Positions 23,154 through 31,700 of a DNA stretch of 33,576 nt are shown here, piece by piece (the stretch's first letter is position 1; each line of letters starts with the position of its first letter). A program made the position numbers and the translations under genes. The stretch is from Spirochaetota bacterium (GTDB lineage Bacteria; Spirochaetota; Brachyspiria; Brachyspirales; JACRPF01), in the NCBI GenBank assembly GCA_038043445.1, contig JBBTBY010000099.1, positions 1 through 33,576 on the forward strand. Reading direction: 5' to 3'. Below the pieces are notes generated by a model. That model was not told where the DNA came from, searched no databases, and saw only the letters and a program-made list of their open reading frames with translations.

Positions 23154-24917
23154 CTACCAGTCGTCGGCGGCCTTCTTCTTGTTCGTCGAAGTCGTCGTAG
23201 TAGTTGTCGTCGCAGCTTTATTCGTCGACGTAGTCGTTGTAGTTGTAGTTGTTTTCGCTTTATCAGCGGCGGCCTTGGCATCAGCAGCGGCCTTATCGGC
23301 AGCAGCTTTATCCTTCTCCGCTTTTTCCTTCGCAGCTTTCGCGTCGGCAGCAGCCTTATCCGAAGCAGCCTTGGCGCTATTCGCGTCGGCAGCGGCTTTT
23401 TCCGCCTTCGCCTTGGCATCGTTCGCCGCCTTCGCATCAGCCTGCGCCTTCACTTTATCGGCTTCAGCCGTCTTCGCCCGTGCCTCAGCCTGTGCTTTCG
23501 CAGATTCAGCCTGCTTTCGCGCCGCCTCTGCTTCTTCTTTCGCGACACGCATGGTAACACGGTCAACTTTATCGGTGAGCGCTTCCTTGCTCTCGTATTT
23601 TTCAACGCCCTTGATATCGACGATACCGCGGACGTCCTCTATCGTGGATTTCTGCATGACAGCGACGCTCGCCATCGAATTCGATGAAGAGATATCGGCT
23701 TCCTGCAGTTCCGTAACGTTCGTATACCCGCCGGCATTCGTGATATCGATGACGCCGCGGAGCACCGCGACCTTCGATGTCGTTCCGTCGCTCGCTACCG
23801 AGAACGCCGTACCGGTGACCTTAAGGTTCGCACTGCCGGTGTCGATGGCATACGTGCTCTTTTTCCCGAGCTTGGGCACCGCGAACATGGCCTTGCCTTT
23901 CGTCACAACAATACCGGCGGTACCGCTTGCGGGACTCAGCTTCTTGAACTGCACCGATGAGAGCGGCGCGATCTTCACCACACCGATGGTCTTAAGATCG
24001 ACCGTCACCTCACCGTCAGCATCGGTTATCACTTCGTATCCGGCAGCGATCTTCGCGCCGATATTCGTCTTGACATCCGCGCCGTTCGCCTTCACCGCAT
24101 ACGTACCCTTTGCTTCGGTTATCGAACCGCTCGCCGCGACATATCCGCCGCCGCCGCCGTAGTAATTGAACGGTACGCCGCGGAGGAGATAATTGACCGC
24201 ATCCTTCGCACGGACATACTGGTTCATCGGGATCCAATAGACATAGATATCAGGGTAACCGCCGCGCTCGAGGCCGAGGAGGAGTTCCTTGTATTCCTCG
24301 GACTGTCCGAGCTGCCGTTTCGTAAGCGCCTTATAAAGGACGGCATCATTGGCGAAACGGGTGCGGGGATACTCTTCGGTAACGCGGTCAAGCCAGCCCA
24401 TGCCCTTCTTGAGGCTCTCCGCATCGCTGTAATAGCTGTAATACGTCATGCCGAGCCAGAGCATCGATAAGACCTTGAATTTCTGCTTGCCGGTGGTCTG
24501 ATTCGCCTTTTCGAAGCATTCTACCGCCGTCGTCTTGAGCGAGCGGTCTTTTTTTGCGAGCAGAAAGTACGCGACCCCCTTCAAGTGGCAGAGCTCACCT
24601 TTATCCCCGTCGGCCGCATCGACATTGAGGGCTTCGAAGTAGCTTTTCATCTCAACGGGCTTCCCGCGCCACAATACGCGCAGCGCCTCTCTCGCCTGAG
24701 CGGACATGGGGGAATCCCACACCGTCGCGGTCACGGATTCAGCCTTATCGGCCTGCACCGCTTTGCCGTGAGCGTTGGTGTCCTTGCTCTTGTCGGTCAT
24801 GATGTTGAAGTCTTTGATGAAATCGTCTTCCTCGGCATGCCGCGGTTTGCAGGATACGGCAACAAAGACGCATACTGCAGCAAGCATAAGGATCGTAAGC
24901 AGGCGTTGAGGTTTCAT
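23154..24917 (-). CDS. FecR-domain lipoprotein with TPR region and Ala/Lys plus poly-Thr tail
   Basis: This 587-residue protein is a predicted lipoprotein. The signal is residues 1-22 with Cys23 in AVSC, a relaxed spirochaete-type lipobox. Residues ~70-230 are TPR-like helices (ECFEKANQTTGKQKFKVLSMLWLGMTYY). Residues ~245-400 form a FecR domain: ADVKTNIGAKIAAGYEVITDADG, VVKIAPLSSVQF and GTAFSVASDGTTSKVAVLRGVIDI. Residues 460-550 are an Ala/Lys/Glu coiled-coil resembling TolA. The extreme C-terminus has two poly-Thr blocks, each followed by STNK, and ends KKKAADDW. GGAGGA precedes the ATG. Probably an envelope protein spanning periplasm or peptidoglycan; no FecI sigma or TonB partner is nearby. 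Confidence 0.88.
   Translation of the reverse strand: MKPQRLLTILMLAAVCVFVAVSCKPRHAEEDDFIKDFNIMTDKSKDTNAHGKAVQADKAESVTATVWDSPMSAQAREALRVLWRGKPVEMKSYFEALNVDAADGDKGELCHLKGVAYFLLAKKDRSLKTTAVECFEKANQTTGKQKFKVLSMLWLGMTYYSYYSDAESLKKGMGWLDRVTEEYPRTRFANDAVLYKALTKRQLGQSEEYKELLLGLERGGYPDIYVYWIPMNQYVRAKDAVNYLLRGVPFNYYGGGGGYVAASGSITEAKGTYAVKANGADVKTNIGAKIAAGYEVITDADGEVTVDLKTIGVVKIAPLSSVQFKKLSPASGTAGIVVTKGKAMFAVPKLGKKSTYAIDTGSANLKVTGTAFSVASDGTTSKVAVLRGVIDITNAGGYTNVTELQEADISSSNSMASVAVMQKSTIEDVRGIVDIKGVEKYESKEALTDKVDRVTMRVAKEEAEAARKQAESAKAQAEARAKTAEADKVKAQADAKAANDAKAKAEKAAADANSAKAASDKAAADAKAAKEKAEKDKAAADKAAADAKAAADKAKTTTTTTTTSTNKAATTTTTTTSTNKKKAADDW
23157..23540 (-). repeat. Low-complexity coding tail (Ala/Lys coiled-coil and poly-Thr duplication)
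   Basis: The last 128 codons of the FecR lipoprotein are nearly all Ala, Lys, Asp, Glu and Thr. Two runs of 8 and 7 Thr are each followed by STNK, a recent-looking duplication of about 13 codons. The opposite strand stays open for 327 codons only because of this bias. Confidence 0.85.
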
Positions 24918-24952
24918 AAAACCATCCTCCGAAAGGTACGTAGTACAACATC

Positions 24953-24981
24953 ATTATCGGACGCTCACCTCAAAAAGTCAA
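24953..24981 (-). promoter_or_regulatory. Predicted promoter of the FecR lipoprotein gene
   Basis: On the minus strand TTGACT (24976-24981) and GATAAT (24953-24958) are 17 nt apart, predicting a start near 24946 and a leader of about 29 nt that contains the GGAGGA site. Confidence 0.7.
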
Positions 24982-25017
24982 GCAAAAATTTCGTCAGCTG
25001 CGGAGGGCTCCTGACAC

Positions 25018-25045
25018 TTGAACTTCCCATCAAAGGGTATACAAT
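25018..25045 (+). promoter_or_regulatory. Predicted promoter of the methyltransferase gene, near-leaderless
   Basis: TTGAAC (25018-25023) and TACAAT (25040-25045) are 16 nt apart. Only 9 nt separate the -10 box from the ATG at 25055, so the leader would be about 3 nt, and no Shine-Dalgarno sequence is present. Confidence 0.55.
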
Positions 25046-25054
25046 ATTGGCGAA

Positions 25055-25816
25055 ATGGATAGAAATCCCAAGGAATTCTTCTCCGGCCGGGTCGAACAAT
25101 TCCGAAAATACCGTATCGGATACCCTGCGGAGGTCATCGATCTCCTTCAAAAAAGCTATGGTTTGACGAAGGGAGCGGTGGTAGCCGATATCGGCGCCGG
25201 CGTCGGCCGATTCACCGCCATGCTCGCCCCGCTTGCCCGGACGGTGTACGCGATAGAGCCGTTCGACGCCATGCGTTCGGTCATTGAGAAGGAAGTATCC
25301 TCCGATCCATCGGTCATCGTTACGAATGCGAGCGCTGAGGCCACCGGACTCGCCGCATCATCCGTTGACCTGATCACCGCGGCACAGTCCTTCCAGTGGT
25401 TCGATGCATCGGCGGCTCGGCACGAATTCATGCGCATACTCAAGCCTGATCACTATATGGTAATGCTCTGGAACGACAGGGAGATCGACCGGGACGATTT
25501 CCATCGGGAATATGAGTTCTATGTCCGCGGGCTGCCGCTCTACCGCGAGGAAACGCATAAAACGGTGACGGCGTCGGATATCGAGGCGTTCTACGGGAAT
25601 GAGAATTACCGGATGCATACGTTCCATAATGAGCAAAAGCTCGATCGTGACGGCCTCATCGGTCGATTCATGTCCGCTACCTACGCCCCGAAGGCGGGGG
25701 AAGAGGGGCACGACGAAGCGATCCGATTCTTCACCGATCTCTTTGACCGCTATGCAAAAAAGGACGCCGTAACGATACATCACACGGTGGAGCTTTTCGC
25801 CGGCAAATTCTCCTGA
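25055..25816 (+). CDS. Class I SAM-dependent methyltransferase
   Basis: This 253-residue soluble protein is of the Methyltransf_11/25 type. It opens with FFSGRVEQFRKYRIGYPAEVIDLL, typical of small-molecule methyltransferases. SAM-binding motif I is VADIGAGVGRFT (~43-54) with acidic Glu70 of motif II in VYAIEPFDAM, then motif ASSVDLITAAQSFQWFD (~99-115) and the post-motif HEFMRILKPDHYMVMLWND. The acceptor substrate is not predictable. It is a single-gene unit convergent with hrpB, whose stop lies 20 nt away. The predicted transcript is leaderless. Confidence 0.88.
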   Translation: MDRNPKEFFSGRVEQFRKYRIGYPAEVIDLLQKSYGLTKGAVVADIGAGVGRFTAMLAPLARTVYAIEPFDAMRSVIEKEVSSDPSVIVTNASAEATGLAASSVDLITAAQSFQWFDASAARHEFMRILKPDHYMVMLWNDREIDRDDFHREYEFYVRGLPLYREETHKTVTASDIEAFYGNENYRMHTFHNEQKLDRDGLIGRFMSATYAPKAGEEGHDEAIRFFTDLFDRYAKKDAVTIHHTVELFAGKFS

Positions 25817-25836
25817 ACAGGCGGTAACACCCCGCA

Positions 25837-28263
25837 TCACCGCCATTCATGTTTCGGGTAACGCCCGGCGAGTTCCTTGCGTATCTGTTTATACGAATTC
25901 TCCCAGAACCCGGCAAGGTCGTCGGTTATCTGCACCGGCCGCTGATTCGGCGCCAGTATCTCAAGGAGTATGCGCACTTTCCCGCCGGCTGCTGTCGGTG
26001 TACGCGGAACATCATAGAGATGCTGGAGCTTCATGCGCGCACGCGGCGGTTTCCCTTCCTGGTAGGATATCTTCATCATACGCCCGTTGGCGAGCGTTAT
26101 CGACTCCGGCGCCATCTTCTCTACGAATGACCGCTCCTCATGGGAAAGCGCATTTCGTATCGGCGAAATGATATCGCGCCCGGCAATATCCTTGACGCTC
26201 GTACATCCATCGAACGTTTCGGCGAGAATGACCGCGAGCTCGTCTCGGGTGAAGGTAATGAGCGTTCGTTCAGGGAACCACGCCGCGGTACAGCGCACGC
26301 GTGTGAGAAACCGGTCGACGCTTTCATCCCATGACGGCACCGAAAACTTCCCGTCAAGCAGCGCCTCGGCAAGCATCACTGCGGCAGCGGAAGCATCCGG
26401 TGATATTCCCTTTCGCTCGATAACGATGGAACGATACCGCGTCTCGCAGATCGCAGTAACCCGGCCGTCCTTTTCATTGAACGAAACAGTACGGTTCTCG
26501 GCGAGCTCATGCGCGGGAAGCAGTTCGCTCGTGATGGGAACGACAGGATATGCGGTATGTTTCGTTGACACATCCCGAACGGCGGTTATCCCCAATGCGA
26601 TAACGAGATCGGCATCGCGCACGATGCTTTTCGGCGATATATTCGCACGCACGGACCCGAAATCGAATGCGACCGCACTCCCCGGGACACGGGCACCGAT
26701 GCGGTCCGGAAAGCCGGTAATAAGCGCTTGTTCGGGCGATATCCTCTTCGTTCCCGGTGATACCGTGCGGCAGAGCTGGCGGAACGTACGCCAGACACGT
26801 TCAGCCCCCGTACGCGAAATGCCGCGCGGGAGCGAACGAAAATCGTCATGCGCGGCGGCGGAAAGTATATCGGCGATGAGCGAGAGATCATCCGTCCCCG
26901 CATGCTCAAGAGGATCAAAATCATTCCCCGTGACCGGATCGTCCGAAGCGATGGCGGCCCAAAGCATTATCGTCTCCATGGCTGAGCATCCGTCCGCTGC
27001 AACAGCGATGCGCGCGATGCGCGGCGGAAGGGGAAGGTCAGCCATCCGCTCTCCGATAGCGGTCAATGACACCGCTTCGTTCTTCCGCTCAAGAGCGCCG
27101 AGCATGACAAGTACATCCATCGCCTCCTTGACACGCGCTTCATCAGGCGGCGTGATCCAGGGGAAATCACCGTATCCGAGCGATGCGAGCGTAAGCATGG
27201 CATCGGAAAGATCGACACGCATGATGTCCGGCAGATCGTCGCGCGCACGCACCGTGTTCTCACGCTCATGCCAGAGGCGTATGCAGATACCGGGGGCAAC
27301 ACGCCCTGCCCTGCCCCGGCGCTGTTCGGCCGAACTCATGCTTGCCGATGCCGTCTCAAGCACATTCATGCTGCGGTCATGATCATAGCGCATGCGGCGC
27401 ACCGTCCCGCTGTCGATGACGATGCGTACGGTCGGGATGGTAAGCGCGGTCTCGGCGACATTGGTCGCGCAGATGATCTTTCGCACGGGGGTCGGCGCGA
27501 ACACACGGTCGGAACTCTTCGTATCCATATCGCCGTGGAGCGGGAGCGGCATCACCGAGGGCACCGCACGTCGGAATGCATCGATGGTACGCGCTATCTC
27601 GTATCGGCCAGGGAGAAAAATGAGTACATCGCCCGGCTCATCCGCAACGGACTTGAACGCACGCACCGCTTCAGCCCATACCGGCGCCGTGGACACTGTC
27701 GGAGCATAGCGAAGCTCCACCGGAAACATACGCCCGCCGCCCTCGATGACCGGCGCACGGAGATAGGAAGCCACCGCATTACTGTCAAGCGTCGCCGACA
27801 TGACGATGAGCGCCGGACCGCGTCCGCTGTCAATGAGATCTTTGCAGTGACCGAGCGCGATATCGGAGAGTATGCCGCGTTCGTGGAATTCGTCAATAAT
27901 GACGATGCCGACATCGGCAAGCGTCGGATCGCTCCCGAGCATGCGTAAGAATATTCCTTCTGTCATAAAAACGATGCGCGCCGTATCCGAGAATGCGCGT
28001 TCGTAACGCGTATGATGTCCGCATATCTCACCCGGGCGTGCATTGAGCATCCAGGATACCCGCGATGCAAGATGGCGTGCCGCGATGACGCGCGGTTCTA
28101 TGACGATGATGCGCTTCTGCGTTACGTTCGCCGTAAGGAGCATGACGGGAACGCCGGTGGATTTCCCGCTCCCGGTAGGTGCGCTTATGATAAGCGAACG
28201 GCCGGCGGAAAGCGCATCGATTATCCGTTTTTCTTCGGCGAATATGGGCAGGTCAGGGGCCAT
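25837..28263 (-). CDS. hrpB: ATP-dependent helicase HrpB (DEAH/RHA family)
   Basis: This 808-residue protein is a superfamily 2 DEAH-box helicase. Walker A is APTGSGKST (Lys34), motif Ia is IEPRVIAARHLASRV, motif II is D124EFH, motif III is MSATLD, motif V is TNVAETALTIP, and motif VI is QRRGRAGRVAPG. The C-terminus carries the HrpB-specific region ending RPVQITDDLAGFWENSYKQIRKELAGRYPKHEWR, which separates it from HrpA. Motif II reads DEFH rather than DEAH, which also occurs in HrpB proteins. Length is typical. The ATG follows an extended -10 promoter by six bases and lacks a Shine-Dalgarno, so the mRNA is probably leaderless. Cellular role is poorly defined in the family (RNA metabolism). 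Confidence 0.95.
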   Translation of the reverse strand: MAPDLPIFAEEKRIIDALSAGRSLIISAPTGSGKSTGVPVMLLTANVTQKRIIVIEPRVIAARHLASRVSWMLNARPGEICGHHTRYERAFSDTARIVFMTEGIFLRMLGSDPTLADVGIVIIDEFHERGILSDIALGHCKDLIDSGRGPALIVMSATLDSNAVASYLRAPVIEGGGRMFPVELRYAPTVSTAPVWAEAVRAFKSVADEPGDVLIFLPGRYEIARTIDAFRRAVPSVMPLPLHGDMDTKSSDRVFAPTPVRKIICATNVAETALTIPTVRIVIDSGTVRRMRYDHDRSMNVLETASASMSSAEQRRGRAGRVAPGICIRLWHERENTVRARDDLPDIMRVDLSDAMLTLASLGYGDFPWITPPDEARVKEAMDVLVMLGALERKNEAVSLTAIGERMADLPLPPRIARIAVAADGCSAMETIMLWAAIASDDPVTGNDFDPLEHAGTDDLSLIADILSAAAHDDFRSLPRGISRTGAERVWRTFRQLCRTVSPGTKRISPEQALITGFPDRIGARVPGSAVAFDFGSVRANISPKSIVRDADLVIALGITAVRDVSTKHTAYPVVPITSELLPAHELAENRTVSFNEKDGRVTAICETRYRSIVIERKGISPDASAAAVMLAEALLDGKFSVPSWDESVDRFLTRVRCTAAWFPERTLITFTRDELAVILAETFDGCTSVKDIAGRDIISPIRNALSHEERSFVEKMAPESITLANGRMMKISYQEGKPPRARMKLQHLYDVPRTPTAAGGKVRILLEILAPNQRPVQITDDLAGFWENSYKQIRKELAGRYPKHEWR

Positions 28264-28269
28264 GCGGTA

Positions 28270-28278
28270 AGTATATCA
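28270..28278 (-). promoter_or_regulatory. Extended -10 promoter of hrpB, leaderless
   Basis: On the minus strand TGATATACT (TG-n-TATACT) ends six bases before the hrpB ATG. The -35 region is poor (ATGGAT). The arrangement TATACT-NNCCGC-ATG is the same as at the AraC gene (131-145). Confidence 0.5.
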
Positions 28279-28323
28279 GAATTCACCGTATTATCCATGT
28301 GTTTCCAAAGAATATAAGCTCAT

Positions 28324-28518
28324 ACCCGAATCATCACGTAAGAAAATAAAACCACGGAGGGCACAGAGAATGTATGAGAATGCAATGAAGCGTATGGAGG
28401 ACAATGCGCAGCAGGTATCATCTTTCGGGTGAAAATGTTCAGCTGCCCTTCCGTTCTTTCTCGGCCTTTTCTCCGTGATCTCCGTGGTTTCTCTTTATCC
28501 TTATGTGAGGATTTGGGT
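28324..28518. mobile_element. MITE-like palindromic element, complete copy
   Basis: The left end (28324-28373) and the reverse complement of the right end (28468-28518) match imperfectly over about 50 bp. The shared core is ACCACGGAG followed by a cAC(a/g)GAGAA block, and both begin ACCC.AATC.TCAC. The 195-bp element has no ORF. The left 87 nt recur at 33487-33573 with 8 mismatches. No target-site duplication is obvious. Confidence 0.7.
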
Positions 28519-28530
28519 CATATAATTTCC

Positions 28531-28559
28531 TTGACAAAGCGGGCGTGGGCTACTATACT
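28531..28559 (+). promoter_or_regulatory. Strong predicted promoter of the GH2-type gene
   Basis: Consensus TTGACA (28531-28536) and TATACT (28554-28559) are exactly 17 nt apart, predicting a start near 28566. It lies just outside the MITE-like element and drives the short ORF at 28571 and the GH2-type gene. Confidence 0.75.
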
Positions 28560-28570
28560 CAAGCGTTAGA

Positions 28571-28699
28571 ATGTTAGCTTTTAAATACGCATCCATCATG
28601 CTGTGCCTTTCTGCAGCGCTTTCTGCACTTGGTGATGCCCGTACGGCAGAGCCGTTCCAGGACGGCGACCGCACGTTCATTCACGATACGCCCCATTGA
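28571..28699 (+). pseudogene. Short ORF: probable remnant of an exported SGNH hydrolase, or leader peptide
   Basis: The 42-codon ORF starts 11 nt after a strong -10 box. It encodes a signal-peptide-like start (MLAFKYASIMLCLSAALSAL) and then AEPFQDGDRTFIHDTPH. The pattern F.DGDR..FI.D resembles the beginning of SGNH hydrolases (DGDRVVFIGDSIT), with the catalytic block degraded and everything after it missing. The stop TGA overlaps a TTG at 28696 that is in frame with the next gene. I read it as the surviving 5' end of a deleted esterase gene whose promoter now serves the GH2-type gene. A functional leader peptide is the alternative. Confidence 0.5.
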
Positions 28700-28728
28700 A
28701 CAATAGTCCGACAGGAGATATCACCGTC

Positions 28729-31700
28729 ATGAAAAAAAACATCACTATCCGCACTTGGAACATCATGCACTGTGCAGCAGCCGTACTATGCGCTGCCGCT
28801 CTGACCGCAGCAGAACCGATACCGATACTGAACGGTGATTTTGAGACCGATGCCGGCTGGACACTGACGGACAATGCGAAGATCGTGACGGACGGCGGGA
28901 CGCGTGTATTGCATCTGAAAACGACAGCACCGGGCAATGCGAGCGCCACACAACAGCTCAATCTCGACCCTGCATGGGGAACGTTGCGCTTCAAATACCG
29001 CGTACGCGTGAACGCCATCACCCCCGGCAAGGAGAGCTGGAACAATGCGCGTATCGCTCTTACCATCTTCGGTCCGGAGAACAAGGTAACGCATACTATC
29101 GCCGGGGAATGGCCGCAGCCGACCGACGGCTGGGTCAGCGTTTCGCAGAACGTGACCATCCCCGCCGGCGCGACCTATGTGAAGATATCACCGGCGCTCT
29201 TCGCCTCCGTCGGCGACTGGATGCTCGATGACCTCACAGTTGAACTACTCGCGAACCGCGGCGAGGGCATCGATGCCGATATCCCCGCAGGCATGACGCT
29301 CACGTGGGGAAAAGAGCCTGTCGAAGATGTGAATGCGAAGCGCTCCGTGATATGCCTCAATGGGCTCTGGCAGTTCCAGCCCGCGAGAGGTCCGGCAGCC
29401 GCTGCGCCGCAGAGCTCCGGCCGCGGATGGATACGCGTACCGGGAAGCTGGCGCGGCTACCCTATGCCGTGCCTTACCATAGGCAACGGCCCCGCATGGG
29501 ACGGATTCAATGCCGACGCCCCCGCAGCATGGTACGGCCGTGACATCACTATCCCGGCAGCATGGGCAGGACGAAAGATCGTCATCGATATGACACGCGT
29601 ATCGACCGATGCCGCAGTATATCTTCTCGGCCGCGAGATCGGCCGAGTATCATGGCCTGGCGGCGAAGTGGACATCACCTCCGCCGTGGAGGCAGGGCGT
29701 TCCTACAAGCTGCGCATCAAAGTTGTCGCGACATCCGACGCGGCTGAGGTCACACGTTTCATGGGTATGGGCGAGGGGCAGCAGCTGAAAGAAAAAGCGG
29801 TGCTTTCCACACGCGGCCTTATCAGCGACGTATTCCTTGCGAGCCGCCCGGCAGGCGCCGTTCTTACAAGCTGTGCAGTACGTACATCGGTCCGGGAAAA
29901 ACGAATCTCCATTGAAGCGGACATCTCCGGTGCAACGGGCACGGCAGCCCTGAACGCTCTCATTCGCGATGCGAAAGGCAATACGGTGAAACGGTTCACC
30001 GCCTCGTCGGAAATTTCCGAGAACGGCACCGTCCGTGCATCCTGGGACTGGAGCGATCCGCAATTATGGGACATCGATACGCCCGTGCTTTACACACTTG
30101 AACTTTCGGCATCGGGCGCTGGTCTCGATGATACTATCACCGAACGTTTCGGGTTCCGCGAATTCCGTATCGACGGCAAGCGATTCCTCCTCAATGAAAA
30201 GGAGATACGGCTTCGTCCGGCGCCGGTACATTCGGAAAGTCCCATTTCGGGCACGCGTGAGCTCATCGCCGCCGCGCTCGAGGGCCTCAAATGGGCGGGC
30301 TTCAATGCCTATGAAATGTGGCCGTGGGACCGCTTGGAACGCGGCTCGACGGAATTCGATGCGATGTGGTGCCAGGAGGCCGACCGCCTCGGCATGCTCC
30401 TTATCACACCCGCGCTCAGTCAGGGGCAATTCGTCAGCGATTGGACAAAGCCGGGCGTGAAGGAAGGCTGGGCATCGCGCATGACGCCGCTCCTCAAACG
30501 CCTCATGAATCATCCGTCGATAATCAGCTGGGTGACAGGAGCGAACCGGTTCGGCCATGGACAGGACCAGAACCCGGAAGCCATCGGATCGAAAAGCCGC
30601 GGGTCGCTCCCCGAGCCGGGATGGAAACGCGCCTCCGAATACGGTGAGGACGCATCCGCGATGATAAAGCGCGTCGACCCCACACGGCCGGTATTCATGC
30701 ATGCCGGCAGTGCTGTCGGCGATATATACTCGCTCAACAATTATCTCTGTATCATACCGCTGCAGGAACGCGAGGAATGGCTTTCGCGCTACGCAGCGGA
30801 AGGCGATATGCCGGTCATGATGGTCGAATTCGGGACACCGCTGTACACGACATTCCACCGCGGACGCCGCGGTTATGGTCAGGCATCGACAAGCGAGCCC
30901 TTATACTCGGAATTCCTCGCAATGTATCAGGGCATCGATGCATACCGCGCGGAAACACCGGCGTATCGCGCCCTCGTATCATCAACGTTCGAAAAAGAAT
31001 TTTTATGGAAGACATGGCATGGCATCGAAGCAGCTCGTATTCATGAAGGATTCAATCAGCTTCAAACGCTTTTCAGCCGCAACACCTATCGCACATGGCG
31101 CACCTGGGGAATATCCGGCGGCATATTGCCGTGGGGCAACGGTCACGGCTGGCTCAAGGAAGCTGGCGGCGGATCGAACATGGACCCGTTCTCGCCAAAG
31201 ACGATCAAGCTCGCGGCATTCGTACCGGGTACACGCGGCTACTGGCGAGCGGAAGCGACGTACGGTCTTTTCAACTACTTCAGACCGGAGGGCATGCCGA
31301 TAACCTCAGCGGGATATGCCATCATTTCGAACAACAGCGAGACACTTGCATGGATAGGCGGATCGCCGAAGTTCACGGACAAGACGCATAATTTCCGCCC
31401 CGGCGAAAAGGTCACGAAACAGATCGTCATCATCAGTGATGCTCGGTCGCCGAAGAAATATTCCGGGACGTGGAGCGTCGAGCTTAACGGCGTCATCGCC
31501 TCCGGCAGGCTCGACGGCACAGCGGAACCATCCACAACGAAATTCATCCCGCTGCAGTTCACGGCACCGGCAAAGACAGCATCGCGCGCCGACGGCATAA
31601 TTCGGCTTACCTGCACGATAGGGAATTTCATGCACACCGATTCATTCGCATTCCGCGTGTATACGCCGGACACATCGACGCTGCCGTCCGTCTTTGTCCT

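Noticed and set aside
23179-24162. 327-codon hydrophobic Val/Ala-rich frame on the + strand
   Set aside because: It is the complement of the Ala/Lys/Thr low-complexity tail and FecR domain. The hydrophobic look is an artefact of codon bias.
26087-27382. 431-codon open frame on the + strand
   Set aside because: It lies wholly opposite hrpB, whose helicase motifs are complete. The antisense translation is Ser/Arg-rich with no family pattern.
28696-28728. TTG at 28696 as the start of the GH2-type gene, coupled to the short ORF
   Set aside because: The ATG at 28729 has an upstream AGGAG and gives a normal signal peptide. The TTG start would put 11 polar residues before it. Coupling remains possible but is not preferred.
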